DNA of 64,000 bases from Pseudorasbora parva (taxonomy: Eukaryota; Chordata; Actinopteri; Cypriniformes; Gobionidae), in contig NC_090185.1 of assembly GCF_024679245.1 (NCBI RefSeq), positions 31,437,170-31,501,169 on the forward strand, written 5' to 3'. The notes beneath the pieces are model-generated. The model was not told where the DNA came from and did no database searches. It was given only the letters and a program-made list of their open reading frames with translations. The first letter of the stretch is position 1, and each line of letters starts with the position of its first letter. Below are positions 47,001 through 59,000 of this stretch, piece by piece. The position numbers were made by a program, and so were the translations under genes.

Positions 47001-50000
47001 GACTCGGGAGAGAAGAGAAATTACACGGCAATCCTTCCTTGTTCTTATTCACTGATTTGCATGATTCATAGATCTGACCAATCTCCCTCAGGATGTTCTC
47101 CAAGCCAAAGGTTGCAGCTTGAAGTTCTTTGGATATCCTATCCAGTTCAGTTTGTTCATCTGTCAAATTTGTTGCCACATGTTGCTCAGGTATGACATTT
47201 TTTTCTTTCAGTTTTAAGACTTTTGACCATTTTTCATCATACTTGCAGCGTAGTGCAGAAAGGTCGGCTGAGGTATATTCATCCAGGAGGATTATGAGCC
47301 ATTTTAGAAAAAATATCTTCTCATTTGGAGATTGGGAATTCATTTCTGTAATAAACAACTTCATGAACCCACCAATGTCCAACACATGCTGCTGTTCACG
47401 GATTTTCTTCATATCCTGTTTCTGTTTTATTTCCATGTCTATTTCATTTCCCTGAGATCGGTGTAGTTCTTTGTTCTTTTCACACCACTGATGCCACAGT
47501 TCCCCCTGGCAGGGCAGAAATAATTCTTTGATTTCTGTCAGGTTTTTATCCTTCAGTAAACCCATCATCTGCTGGGCTGCTTCTTTCCCTCTCCTGCAGT
47601 CATTGTCTCGATCCTCATCTACTCTGATACCTGTGAGTTTGGACACATCTTCAAGACTTAAAAAAGAAGCTGATTGTGATGACAATAATGAGAGACATGT
47701 ATTTATAGCTTGCACAAGTTCTTCGGATACATCTGACTGATTTCTGTTGTTTAGTCCAATTTTGTATTTTCCGTTCCTAATTTTAGTTATTTTAGAGTCA
47801 TCCTCAGTAAAAAGACAAATGAGTGGATTTCTGCACCTGTACAGGTTTTGGATCTTTGCTGCATTCTTGTCATTCTGGTCAGGTTGTGGTAATATAACAA
47901 CACTGACGGAGGACATTTCAGTGAGGATCTGCAGCTGTTTCTCATGGTCTCCTGCATCACCATGGAGGTTACAGAATGCAACACATTGATTAAATTTATC
48001 TGCATCTTTCCCCGAGGGGCAGTACCAGGTGATCTCCACCACTCCATCCATCAGTATTCTGGTTTTGCTGCTGCCTGTGCAGTTCCTGTGGAAGAACGTG
48101 TTGTGTCTCTCATTGATCAGACTGTTCATCAGTTGAGACTTGGATGAAGACAATGGGCCAAACCTGAAGAAAGACACCATGGGTGTGTCTGCCTTCCAGA
48201 TTGGTTGGATTTTACTGATGATTTCATTTTTGCTACCTTTCATCTTCCAGCTTTTATTGATTTGTCTGAATGTCCAGAGAGGAAACTCAATCTCTTGTGT
48301 GAATGGATCAGGAACAAGCAGAGGCAAAGCATACTGACACTGGGACAGTTTAGTCAAAATCAGCTGTTTTAGGAAACTATCAGCACAATGAAACACGGCC
48401 ATCTGAACATCCATTGGGTGAATAGCATCTCTTCTGTTTGTTTCGGCAGGACACAAAGATATTTCTCTGAAAAAATCAGCATCAGTCTCATCTTCAATTA
48501 CCGGTAAGTCATTGTTTATTTGTTGTCTGTCATCCTGTAAATCTATAGTTTTAATGTATCTTGCTCTGTAGTTCATCATCAGCAGTTTTTGTATGAAAGT
48601 CTGAATCAGGTCCTCCTCAGCACAAGACTCACGAGACTCTAATGAATATTTAGTTAGTTGAAGAACATCTGCAGCTCTTAGTTGAAAGGGGTGCCTTTTA
48701 TCAAGATGAAGCCTGTGAAATAGATGCTCTACTTTATTCCCCCTCCTGTTTCCTTCTTGGTTCAACTTTTCACCATCTATTGATTGCTTCTCTCCCTAAA
48801 AAAATACACAGAACAAGACAGTTAGCTTAAAGAAGTGCAAAAGTTGAAAAGTTGTGCACATGGCAGATAAAATGTGCAAAACCATAGATTTAAGATTAAT
48901 ATGTGTTTTTATGAAGGCATAATATTTAAGTGTTGCAGAGAAAATGTGACACAAATATCAGTCTTTGCAGTACATTTATCAGTAAATACATAAATAACTC
49001 CAAACCCATAAAAGGCACATATCTTTGGTGCAAAAATACCTCACCATATCTGATGTAAATTCCAAACATGATGGGGCAACTACAATGGGCCTGGGGGTCT
49101 CCTACTCTCTTAAAATAAGTAATGGCTAACAGAAACAGTTTTCAGATTAGAAACTTTACTGTAACAGATTCCAAGGGTTCAACGGCCTTGCAGTACAGCG
49201 GCCAGATCCCAGGCCAATCTCAGCCCCTTGTGCTGACTGCAGACCTCAGCCTCAAAGTACCACGGAGGAAACCTGGATTCCTCCCGAAAGACTCCACGTA
49301 AGCCTTAAAGTTACAGGGGATAACCTTGTGGAGAACCATTCTTGCAGGAACTGCAGCACTTTACCGATCAGGCAGTTTACCAAGTCCAAAAACCAGTGAG
49401 GAACAACTGTTGGAAACTGCCACGCCCTGAAACACCAAGGGTGGCCGGGTTGGCAGAATGGTCCCCTGAGGGCACTAAGGAGTGACCGTGGACCTTTCAC
49501 ACACCGAAGGGGTCTGCCCTCTTTGCCAAAGCCTTCTTTAAAAGAATGACTGTCCTCAGATCAGTCTTTCTTGTAAAAGGCTTTTACATTTTTCTGTGGG
49601 GGGTTTGGGATGCAAAATTCTCTTTTTGCTGCCTAGTAGCCCCTGAGACCTGAGTTTGATTAGGGAGGTAGCGCTGAAATGCTGAAAATATTTACTGAAT
49701 CGCTGAAGAGGCAAGAAGGCAATAGCGGAGCATCCAACAAAAAGGATTAGTCTTTCTCATTAAGCTCTGACAAACTGAGCCAGAGATACATCTCAGTAGG
49801 CGTCAGCGCTGCCATAGAATGACTGATGGCTGTGGCCATTTCCTTGATGGCCCAGAGAGACAAATCTGTAGCCCGTTGCAATTCTTGGACTGCATCAGCC
49901 TCCACCTCTTGCCTTGATCCTCACCTTGCAACAGTGCAATAGTATGCAAACTCGCACCGGCAGGGCCGGCGCTCCGCACACGCACATCACGCACTGCGCG

Positions 50001-53000
50001 TAGGGCACCAAGTGCTTGGGGGGGCAACAAAAAATCTGGGTCGTGAAAAAATCATGACAATAGGCTACTAGTATAAATGACAAATAAAATATTTCTAAAA
50101 GCATGTTAATATACAAAAGCAATACAAAAGTAATATAGGCCTAGACCAAATTAGTCGAGAAAAAGGTGAATCTCTGTGCCAGTCTCCCTCTGGTGCCCCC
50201 CCCCCCCCCTTCCCCACCTCCCAGTGGTCTGTTCGATTATGCCTCAATCAATGTCAAATTTGGCAGACACCGACCTCAGACATGGCCTTGAAAAGGCACC
50301 AAGAGTCGGGGGCGGAAAAAAGAAAAAAGAAGAGACAGCGGGATGATGCTCGCGGGTCGCTTGCAGGTAAGACAATAGCCACGTTTACATGCACGTTTTT
50401 GAAGTAAAAAGTGCTGGGACAAACGCTGTTAATATGAGAGGGTGTTGCCAAGCTGTCTGTGGCATTATGCCAACATTATCTTAATAACTTCTAACGAAAT
50501 AAAAAGTTTACCCCTCAGAAAAATTAACTTTCCTCTCAACATTATAACCTGGTGTGAGCGCGCCGCGGCGCGCACTCTTCAGTGGTGAAGGCGCGCGCTG
50601 TGTATCGCGTCATATAAGGACGCACACTCAAAAGTAATCGGGTCAGGTCGTTTACATGGTGAAACTTTTCGTTTGATCAGTTCATGAAAAGGTTTATCCC
50701 ACCCCTCTCAAACCGATTACAATTTCATTCGGTTTGGGCATTTTTATTCCGATTGAGGTGTTTATATGGAGCATTTAAGTGGTCTGGCTGTCATCAGCAT
50801 CAATGGGGACGTGGCTCAGAAACTGTCATATGATGACCTGATAGCTGATTTTGCAGCTAGGAAATGTAGGCGTGTGCCTCTGTAGGGCCTCTGACAACTG
50901 ATGGTAGTGAAAATGTTTAATATAGTTCTATAGAATAGCAGAATGGTCTCTTTATAGAGATGTAGTCCCTCTGTTGAGTAATTTCTACTGTGCAGTTATG
51001 CATGGTTATGCATGGGGGGGGGGGCACCGCCAAGCATTTGTGCTTAGGGCACCCAAATGGCTAGCGCCGGCCTAATCTGCTGCTGTAAGCCTAACCCACC
51101 AAAGCCAAACTTGTTTTATATGGTTTGGTGGGTAATGTTGGGGCCTTGAGGGATGATGCTGTATTAGGAAAACATGCAACTTGCAAGCATCTGTTCCACA
51201 ACAGGCATCATCCCCTAATATTAGAATAATAAAGCCAGAAGTAAAAGGGACAAATGGCTGCTCTGTTTTGGACAGATTATGAAGTGTTTACTGTCAAATA
51301 GCCTAGTGTCACATCAATAAAGCTTCTGCTCAGATACTATAAATTTACTACCAGATAAACGTTTGGACACATTACTTTTTTGAATTAATGTTTTTGAAAG
51401 AATTATCTTATGCACATTAAAGGGGGGTGAAACACTCAGTTTCAGTCAATCTCATGTCAATCTTGAGTACCTATAGAGTAGTATTGCATCCTTCATATCT
51501 CCGAAAAGTCTTCAGTTTTATCATATTTATAAAAGAAATATAGGCTGTACCGAGTCTTTCCGGAAAAAACCGAGCGCCCGGAGGCGTATCGTGTGGGCGG
51601 AGCTAAAGAATGACGAATGTGCACAAAGCGGTGACGTCCTGAAGCGTGGAGAAACCCATCGCTATCTCAGCTAATACAGATAGTGATCCAGAATCAAATC
51701 TGAGGCAGAAATAAATTGAACAGGAGAAACGGCAACATCAGGACGTCCGTCTCTGTGGTAGGTACTGTATTTAGTGGCCTGTCAACATTTGTGTGTCTTT
51801 ACTCGCAGTTTATGAGGACATGATTCGGTTTATGGACTATTGTATGCGACTAAACCTTAGCAGTAGCAAGCAAAACGGTATTGCACGTCAGACTAGTGTA
51901 ACATTATATATAGAAAAGCAATGGAGTAACCGTTAGCGCATTTGAATGACGAAGCACGCGATCGTGTCGTTTACTGATGTTTACTCATGCGAAGGTAGCC
52001 AACAGCACAGACATTTGAAGCAGTTTAACTCACCGGCTGCTTCCAAAGCAGGACTGAACCTTTATCGCTGGGACCGCTCCGTCAAAAACACACTTCTTTG
52101 GTATGATTTGGTGAAGTCCTGTGACAGCAGTGGCGTGTAAATCCACTTTGAGACGCGACTGAAAGGATGTTGTGGAGCTTCCCGTCATTTCTGCATTCAA
52201 AACGGTTCAAATGCAGCGCTGCCTTTCCGGAATGCTGTGCTGAAGCGTTGAAGTCGCTCGACGTCACCCATAGGAATGAAGTGGAGCGCGGTGCGCCACA
52301 TAAGTGTTCACGGACGACTGGATCTGCACCTGAGAGACGGCGTGCATTTCCTCTCTCTCGCTCTTGTCACGCGCGCGCACCCTACCGGGAGAAGAGCCCG
52401 TACGGCCCATACAAGGACCTTCCGATCTATTAACGTCAAGTAGACCCATACTCTAAAAAAACTTGCCGAAACTTGTGAGAAATCGGAAGGAGTATTTTTA
52501 ACACAGAAATACTCCATCAAACGTCCAACATTAGTTTTTGAAACTTTGTTTATGTTTAGGATGGGAATCCAAGTCTTTAACAGTGTAAAAAGCTCAGTAT
52601 GCATGAAACAGCATTTCACCCCCCCTTTAAGCATTGTCAAAATTGCTCATTGTCTTGATTGTTCACGTGTCTAGTTTAATCATTAGTCCTTGTGTATTTA
52701 AGCCCTCTTGTTTGCCATGTGGTTTGTCTATAGTATTGTTTGTGTCACTACTGTTGGTGAGTTCATGTTCAGGAGCCTATTGCACAAAACTAGGATAAGG
52801 GATTAAGCCGGGATATCTTGGTAAACCTGGCTCAATTTATCCGCTAATATACAGTTATCTTTCTTTATCGTTATCGTTCTTGGTATGAGTGTGCCTTCAA
52901 GGTACATTTACACGACAGTGGTGTATTAAATTTTACATACAGATGACTAGATCACCAAGATATCCTGGCTTAATCCCTTATTCTAGTTTTGTGCAATAGG

Positions 53001-56000
53001 CCCCAGGTCATATTCTGTTCAATTGTAAATAAACGGCACTTGGGTTCTCATCAAGCTTGCTGCAGTAGATTTACGTAGTGATGGGCAAACGTCTCGGTTA
53101 CGTATGTAACCCTTGTTCCCTGAGGGAACGAGACGCTGCGTCGAAACGCTGTGAGAACGCCTCTGTGTTAATGCGTCGTGAAGCGCCTGTAGAACCATTC
53201 CATCGGAAAAAAGATTGATCGTCGGCGTGATGACGTCATCGACCGGAAGCTATAAAGCGTCCGTGAAAACAAACAGGAACTAACTTCTGATAAAGCCTGA
53301 AGTAAGTGATCACGGACACGCCGGGAGTATGGCAGAGCGACGCAGCGTCTCGTTCCCTCAGGGAACTAGGGTTACATACGTAACCGAGACGTTCCCTTTC
53401 GGGGAACTCGAGCTGCGTCGAAACGCTGTGAGAATGCTTATACCCACATCGCCATAGGACCAGGTGTCTCGTATGTGTGAAGCCGAAGCGCACACGGTTA
53501 CGAGAGAACCTGCGCCCCAACAGTAGATGCCAGGTCTAGTTCGTAGAACCTGACGAAGGTTAGCGGAGACGACCAACCGGCCGTGTTGCAGATATCATGG
53601 AGGGAAGCCCCCAACAAAAGTGCTTTTGAAGCAGCCATACCCCTAGTAGAATGCGCTCGGACAGCCAGTGGAGACGGCTGCCCGGCCGCCTCGTAAGCAA
53701 GTGAGATGGCCTCGACCACCCACTTGCTCATCCTCTGCTTGGATACTGGGGCCCCCTTCTTAGGGGGTCCGAAACAGACAAATAACTGATCAGATTTCCT
53801 CCACAGGGCAGCTCTGTGGACATATGTATCCAACGCCCTCACAGGGCACAGCAGATTTAATCTTTCCCGGTCTGACGTCGTGAACGGAGGAGGACAGAAG
53901 GCTTGGAGAGTAATGGGGCCCCGTGGGCTCGTAGGAACCTTGGAGACATAACCCAGCCTGGGATGTAGAAAGGCTTTCACCATCCCCGGCGCAAACTCTA
54001 AACATGAGGGCCCTACAGACAGGGACTGAATATCTCCTATTCTTTTGAGAGATGAAATGGCCAAAAGAAAGATGGTTTTTAGAGTGAGGAACTTGTCCGA
54101 AACCTCCTCTAAAGGTTCGAACGGCGGCCCAGACAAGCCCCTCAAGACAATGGCCAAGTCCCATGCTGGGACCCTCGAGTGCATAGCCGGCCTCAACCTT
54201 AAAGTACCACGGAGGAAGCGTGTAATCAGAGGGTGTCTTCCCAAAGACACTCCACCGAAAGGGACGTGGAAGGCACCCAAGGCCGCCACGTACACCTTTA
54301 TTGTTGAGGGGGTCAACCCTGCCGAGAACCTTGCCTGCAGGAACTCCAGCACTGTACCAACCGGGCAGTTAACTGGGTCCCACTGACGTTCTCTGCACCA
54401 TGCTGAGAAAAGTTTCCATTTCAGAGCGTACAGCTTCCTCGTGGATGGAGCTCTGGAGTGGAGGATGGTCTCTACGACCTCGGCCGAGAGACCTTCCTCT
54501 ATGAGCCTAGCCCCCTCAGAGGCCAGGCCCATAGTTTCCACATCTCCGGGCGTGGGTGCAGGAATCTCCCGCCTGCCTGAGAGAGTAGATCCCTCCTGGT
54601 CGGAATCTCCATCGGAGTATGGAGCCACTAGAAGTACTCGGGCCCCGTCCCGGCGTACCCTCTCCAGAACTCCTGGAAGCAAGACAATCGGGGGAAGGCG
54701 TACAGAGGTAGCCTCAGCCACTCCTGTACCATGGCATCCAACCCCAGCGGGGCTGGATGGGTCAGAGAAAACCACTGCGGGCAGTGGGAATTCTCCGCCG
54801 AAGCAAATAGGTCTATTTCTGCTTTCCCATAAACCTTCCATAGGAGCTCCACCACGTCTGGGCGGAGTCTCCATTCCCCGGGCCTCGGCCCCTGCCTCGA
54901 CAGGCTGTCTGCTTCCTGATTCAGGACCCCCGGGATATATACTGCCCTGATTGACAGCAATTTCCCTTGGGCCCACAGGAGGATCCGATGAGCCAATTTG
55001 TCCAACGGACGGGACCTCAGACCCCCCTGGTGATTTATATAGGCGACCACCGATGTGTTGTCTGACCTGACTAGCACATGGTGGCCCCTGAGGTCGGGCA
55101 GGAACTGTTTCAATGCAAGAAACACTGCGAGCATCTCTAGCCGATTTATGTGCCAGTGCCGCTGATGTTCCTGCCATAGACCCTGGGATGAGCGACCACT
55201 CAAGGTCGCCCCCCAGCCCGTGAGAGAGGCATCTGTCGTTAGCGTTACGCGACGGACACGAGCCCCTAATACGGGACCCTGAGATAGAAACCCCGGGTTT
55301 TTCCACATGACCAGAGCACGTAGGCATCGCCGCGTGACTGTGATCGTGCGGAGCGGATTTCCCCTCGGGGAAAATCCCTTTGTTTTGAGCCACCACTGCA
55401 GCGGCCTCATGTACAGTAGGCCAAGAGGTATAACGTTGGACGCTGCTGCCATGAGACCTAACAGTTTCTGGAACTGTTTCACAGTGACGGCCCGGCCTAG
55501 CCTCTGTTCTTTGACTGCTGCCAGGATCGATGCTATGCGTGTTGGCGATAATTGCGCCCGCATTATTACCGAATCCCAGTTCACACCTAGAAAAGTGGTT
55601 CTCTGAGCCGGAGAAAGCACACTCTTCTTGGCGTTCAGCCTCAACCCCAACTTCGACATATGCGCGAGAACAGCATCTCGATGCTGAACCGCCATCTGCT
55701 CTGTATTCGCTAGAATCAGCCAGTCGTTGATATAATTCAGTATGCGGATGCCCTGCAGACGCAACGGCGCCAGAGCTGCATCCACACACTTGGTGAATGT
55801 GCGGGGTGACAGTGCTAGACCGAAAGGAAGTACTCGATATTGGTATGCCTCTCCCCCGAAGGCAAACCTGAGGAACTTCCTGTGATGTGGAAGGATGGAG
55901 ACATGAAAATACGCATCTTTGAGGTCTATGGTGACAAACCAATCCTCTAGTTTGATCTGCGACACAATCTGTCTGAGTGTGAGCATCTTGAACTTGAGCT

Positions 56001-59000
56001 TGGCCACCGAGCGATTTAATAGCCGCAGATCTAATATCGGGCGTAAGCCCCCATCCTTCTTCGGCACGATGAAGTAACGGCTGTAAAACCCAGACTCCCT
56101 GCTGGGAGGGGGAACCCTCTCTATAGCCCCTTTTTGCAGGAGTGTCTGTACTTCCTGTGCCATTACCAGAGCCTGCTCCGGGCCCACCTCTGTAGGTAGG
56201 ACACCGCTGAAAGGAGGTGGCCGACTTTTGAATTGAATGGCGTACCCCCTTTCTATTATCTGCAGGACCCAACGAGATATATTTGGTAGACGTTTCCACT
56301 CGTCTAGAAAATCTACTAAGGGAACCAGCCTCTCGAGGCTGGCCTCTGGTGTATTTTGAGCAACAAGCACAGTGCCCTGAAGTGGTGGACCGGCAGGGAA
56401 CGACTGACTTGACTGCTCGGGGGCCCGCGGAGACCGACTGCGCCCCGGCATTGCGGCGGGGTTGGCAGCGCGGCCCCCAGAGGGTGCCGCAGGGAAACGG
56501 GTACCGTTAGCAGGGGTAAACACCGTTTCCCTACGGGGGGAACCACCCTCAGCGTCCTGACACTTCTGGCGTCAGGAACGCTTCGACGAGGCCTTCTTGG
56601 CGATCAGGACTGTCCTCAGATCAGCCCTGCCCCTCGAAGGCCTCGTCTGAGAGCGCCGCCCCTCGTCCCCACGCTGAGGGGGAGTTCGGGTAGCGACGCT
56701 CTGCTTCTGTTTTACCCTGTGCGAGGCGCTCGTACTCGGTTTGGGCTGTTTGATGTCAGCAGCAGCCCCAGGGACCTGGACACGGAGAGGGAGGAACTGC
56801 TTGAGCGCCGCAGCTTGCTTTTTCGACTCCTGGAACCTCTCGGTGACAGTGTGAACTGCGTCACCGAAGAGGCCTCCAGGAGAAAGCGGCGCATCAAGCA
56901 GGAAAGCTTTCTCCCTCTCCTTGATGTCAGTGGGGTTTAGCCATAAATGCCTCTCCGTGGCCACCAAGGCTGCCATAGAGCAGCCAACACATCTGGCCGT
57001 CTCCTTGGTGGACCGGAGAGCTAAATCCGCAGATGTACGCAGTTCAGCCTGGCCACAGCTCGCGTCAGAACCTCAACGAGCTCCTCGCATGCAGGGGACA
57101 GAAGTGGCGAGTCTTCAGTCTCGATGCTTTCAATGTCCACCTCCTCAGAGCTGGACAGTTGAAGCACCGGCGACTCTCTCGGGGGGGAAGAAACCGCCAT
57201 GCGAGCTTCCATGCCCCGAGAAGAGCCGCTGGATGGTGCAGGTGAGGGCAGAGATAAGCCAGCGCCCGTCTCTAACCCCTCTGCAACATCCAATTGTGAT
57301 CCCCACGACTGCAGCCTCCGCTCCGCCTCGGCAGCAGCGGGACCAGAGCCGCGGGGAACACGAGCCAGGGCACCCTCCTCAAAGAGTGCCCGGCGGGAGC
57401 GCAGCGTTCTCAGCGGTAACTTCTCACAATGCTCGCAAGCAGCCCCCTCGAGGGCTGCCTGGGCATGCTGCGCTCCCAAGCAGGCTACATAAAGAGAGTG
57501 TGTATCCCCACCCGTGATGTAACGTGGGCAGAGATGAACACACCTCTTAAAACTGCTTTCACTCGCCATAATCTATTTTATCTATTTTCTATCTATTTTA
57601 TTTTCTCTTTGTTTTGTTAATATATATGAAATATTTAACAAAAAGGGTGGAAAAACTCTTCAATAGACAGACAAAAACACCAAATAGACAGACAGGTTCA
57701 CACAGATCGCTTGCTGAAGGCTCAGAAGCTAGTTCCTGTTTGTTTTCACGGACGCTTTGTAGCTTCTGGTCGATGACGTCATCACGCCGACGATCGATCT
57801 TTTTTCCGATGGAATGGTTCTACAGGCGCTTCACGACGCATTAACACAGAGGCGTTCTCACAGCGTTTCGACGCAGCTCGAGTTCCCCGAAAGGGAACTA
57901 ATAAACATATCCACTTGTATTGTGTCGAAGCTTCAAAACAATCCGGCACCCATTTTTACAGCGACCCCTGCTGGTCAGAAAAGTATATGTGCAACACAAA
58001 CCAGGCTAAACATGCATAAAAACGCCTTTTACAAATTTAGTGCAAATGTTTTATTGAAAATTGCAATTAACTAATCATCTAATAAAAATAAGTATTAACT
58101 GTCTATAGCATTGTTACTATGATGCAGCTCGAGTTACCTCAAAAGGGAAATATGATAAGGAATGATAATAAGGAACCACTTACAGGTATGTCTACATTCA
58201 TGGAATTCTTTCTAACTTCCTGCTCCTGGTCTATTTTTACACCAACTCGACACTTACCCCATGTCTCGCTCTTGAGTCTTTTGTAGAGGTGTTGTCCATA
58301 CTCTTTTCAATAATTGTGGTTTGATCTTGTGACAGAATAGAAAAAGGGACAGAAATATTAAAATGGCACTGAGATTTTAATCTCATACATCATTGTGAAA
58401 TAAAAAGTACTACTGTAATTTGTTTCTGGTAATGTCAGATTTATGTAGTCTAACTTAAAAAAAAAGTTGTGTTTTGCTTGTTAATTAGTTCCTTTATATA
58501 TTTAAAGCCCTTTTCACTGTGTAACATGTTCACCTGCTCAAGTCTGTTGATTGATTTTTGAAGATCTTAATTTTCTTTGCTTTTGATTGTCTTTTTTATT
58601 TTGTTAAAAGTTAAAATTAGCATCTGAATCGGATCTTGACTGAGTATATGTTACAAGTATAAGTAGGAAAACTAACATTGGAAATGTTAGACTCAAATAC
58701 ACATGTTATAGAACAACATCAATGAAACCAAATCTATGTTCTTACCACTTTGACATCTCCTGTTTTGCACATCTTCTCTCTCTCTAAATGCAGTTTTGTA
58801 CATCTCACTAGTGTAGCAGTGCTGGTTATTTTCAATGAACAGATTATCAATCCTGTTCATCAGGTCAATCATCTCTGACAGTTTGTTCATGTTCTTCGTG
58901 CAGGTATGATATCTTCCACCACATTTCTCTATCAGCAGCTCCAGAGCAGAGTTTTTCTTCAGATCATCTATTATAGAGTCAGACTCTTCCTCGCTCTCAT

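Larger units (their letters stand above)
53091..57898 (-). mobile_element. DIRS-like retrotransposon copy C, full length
   Basis: Inverted repeats at about 53091-53303 and 57712-57898 share ACGCTGTGAGAACGCCTCTG, GCGTCGTGAAGCGCCTGTAG and TGACGTCA. An internal complementary region at about 53341-53440 joins CATACGTAACCGAGACG to TTCCCTTTCGGGGAACTCGA, i.e. the two outer extremities in inverse. Order on the minus strand: gag, RT-RNase H-methyltransferase, tyrosine recombinase. It is closely related to copy B. It lies in sense orientation in the last intron of the GIMAP-VLIG gene. A few small lesions disable it. Confidence 0.93.

Noticed and set aside
53498..56299. A single 933-codon minus frame
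   Set aside because: Its first two thirds are the out-of-frame reading of the DIRS RT-RNase H region; only the last third, the recombinase, is real.
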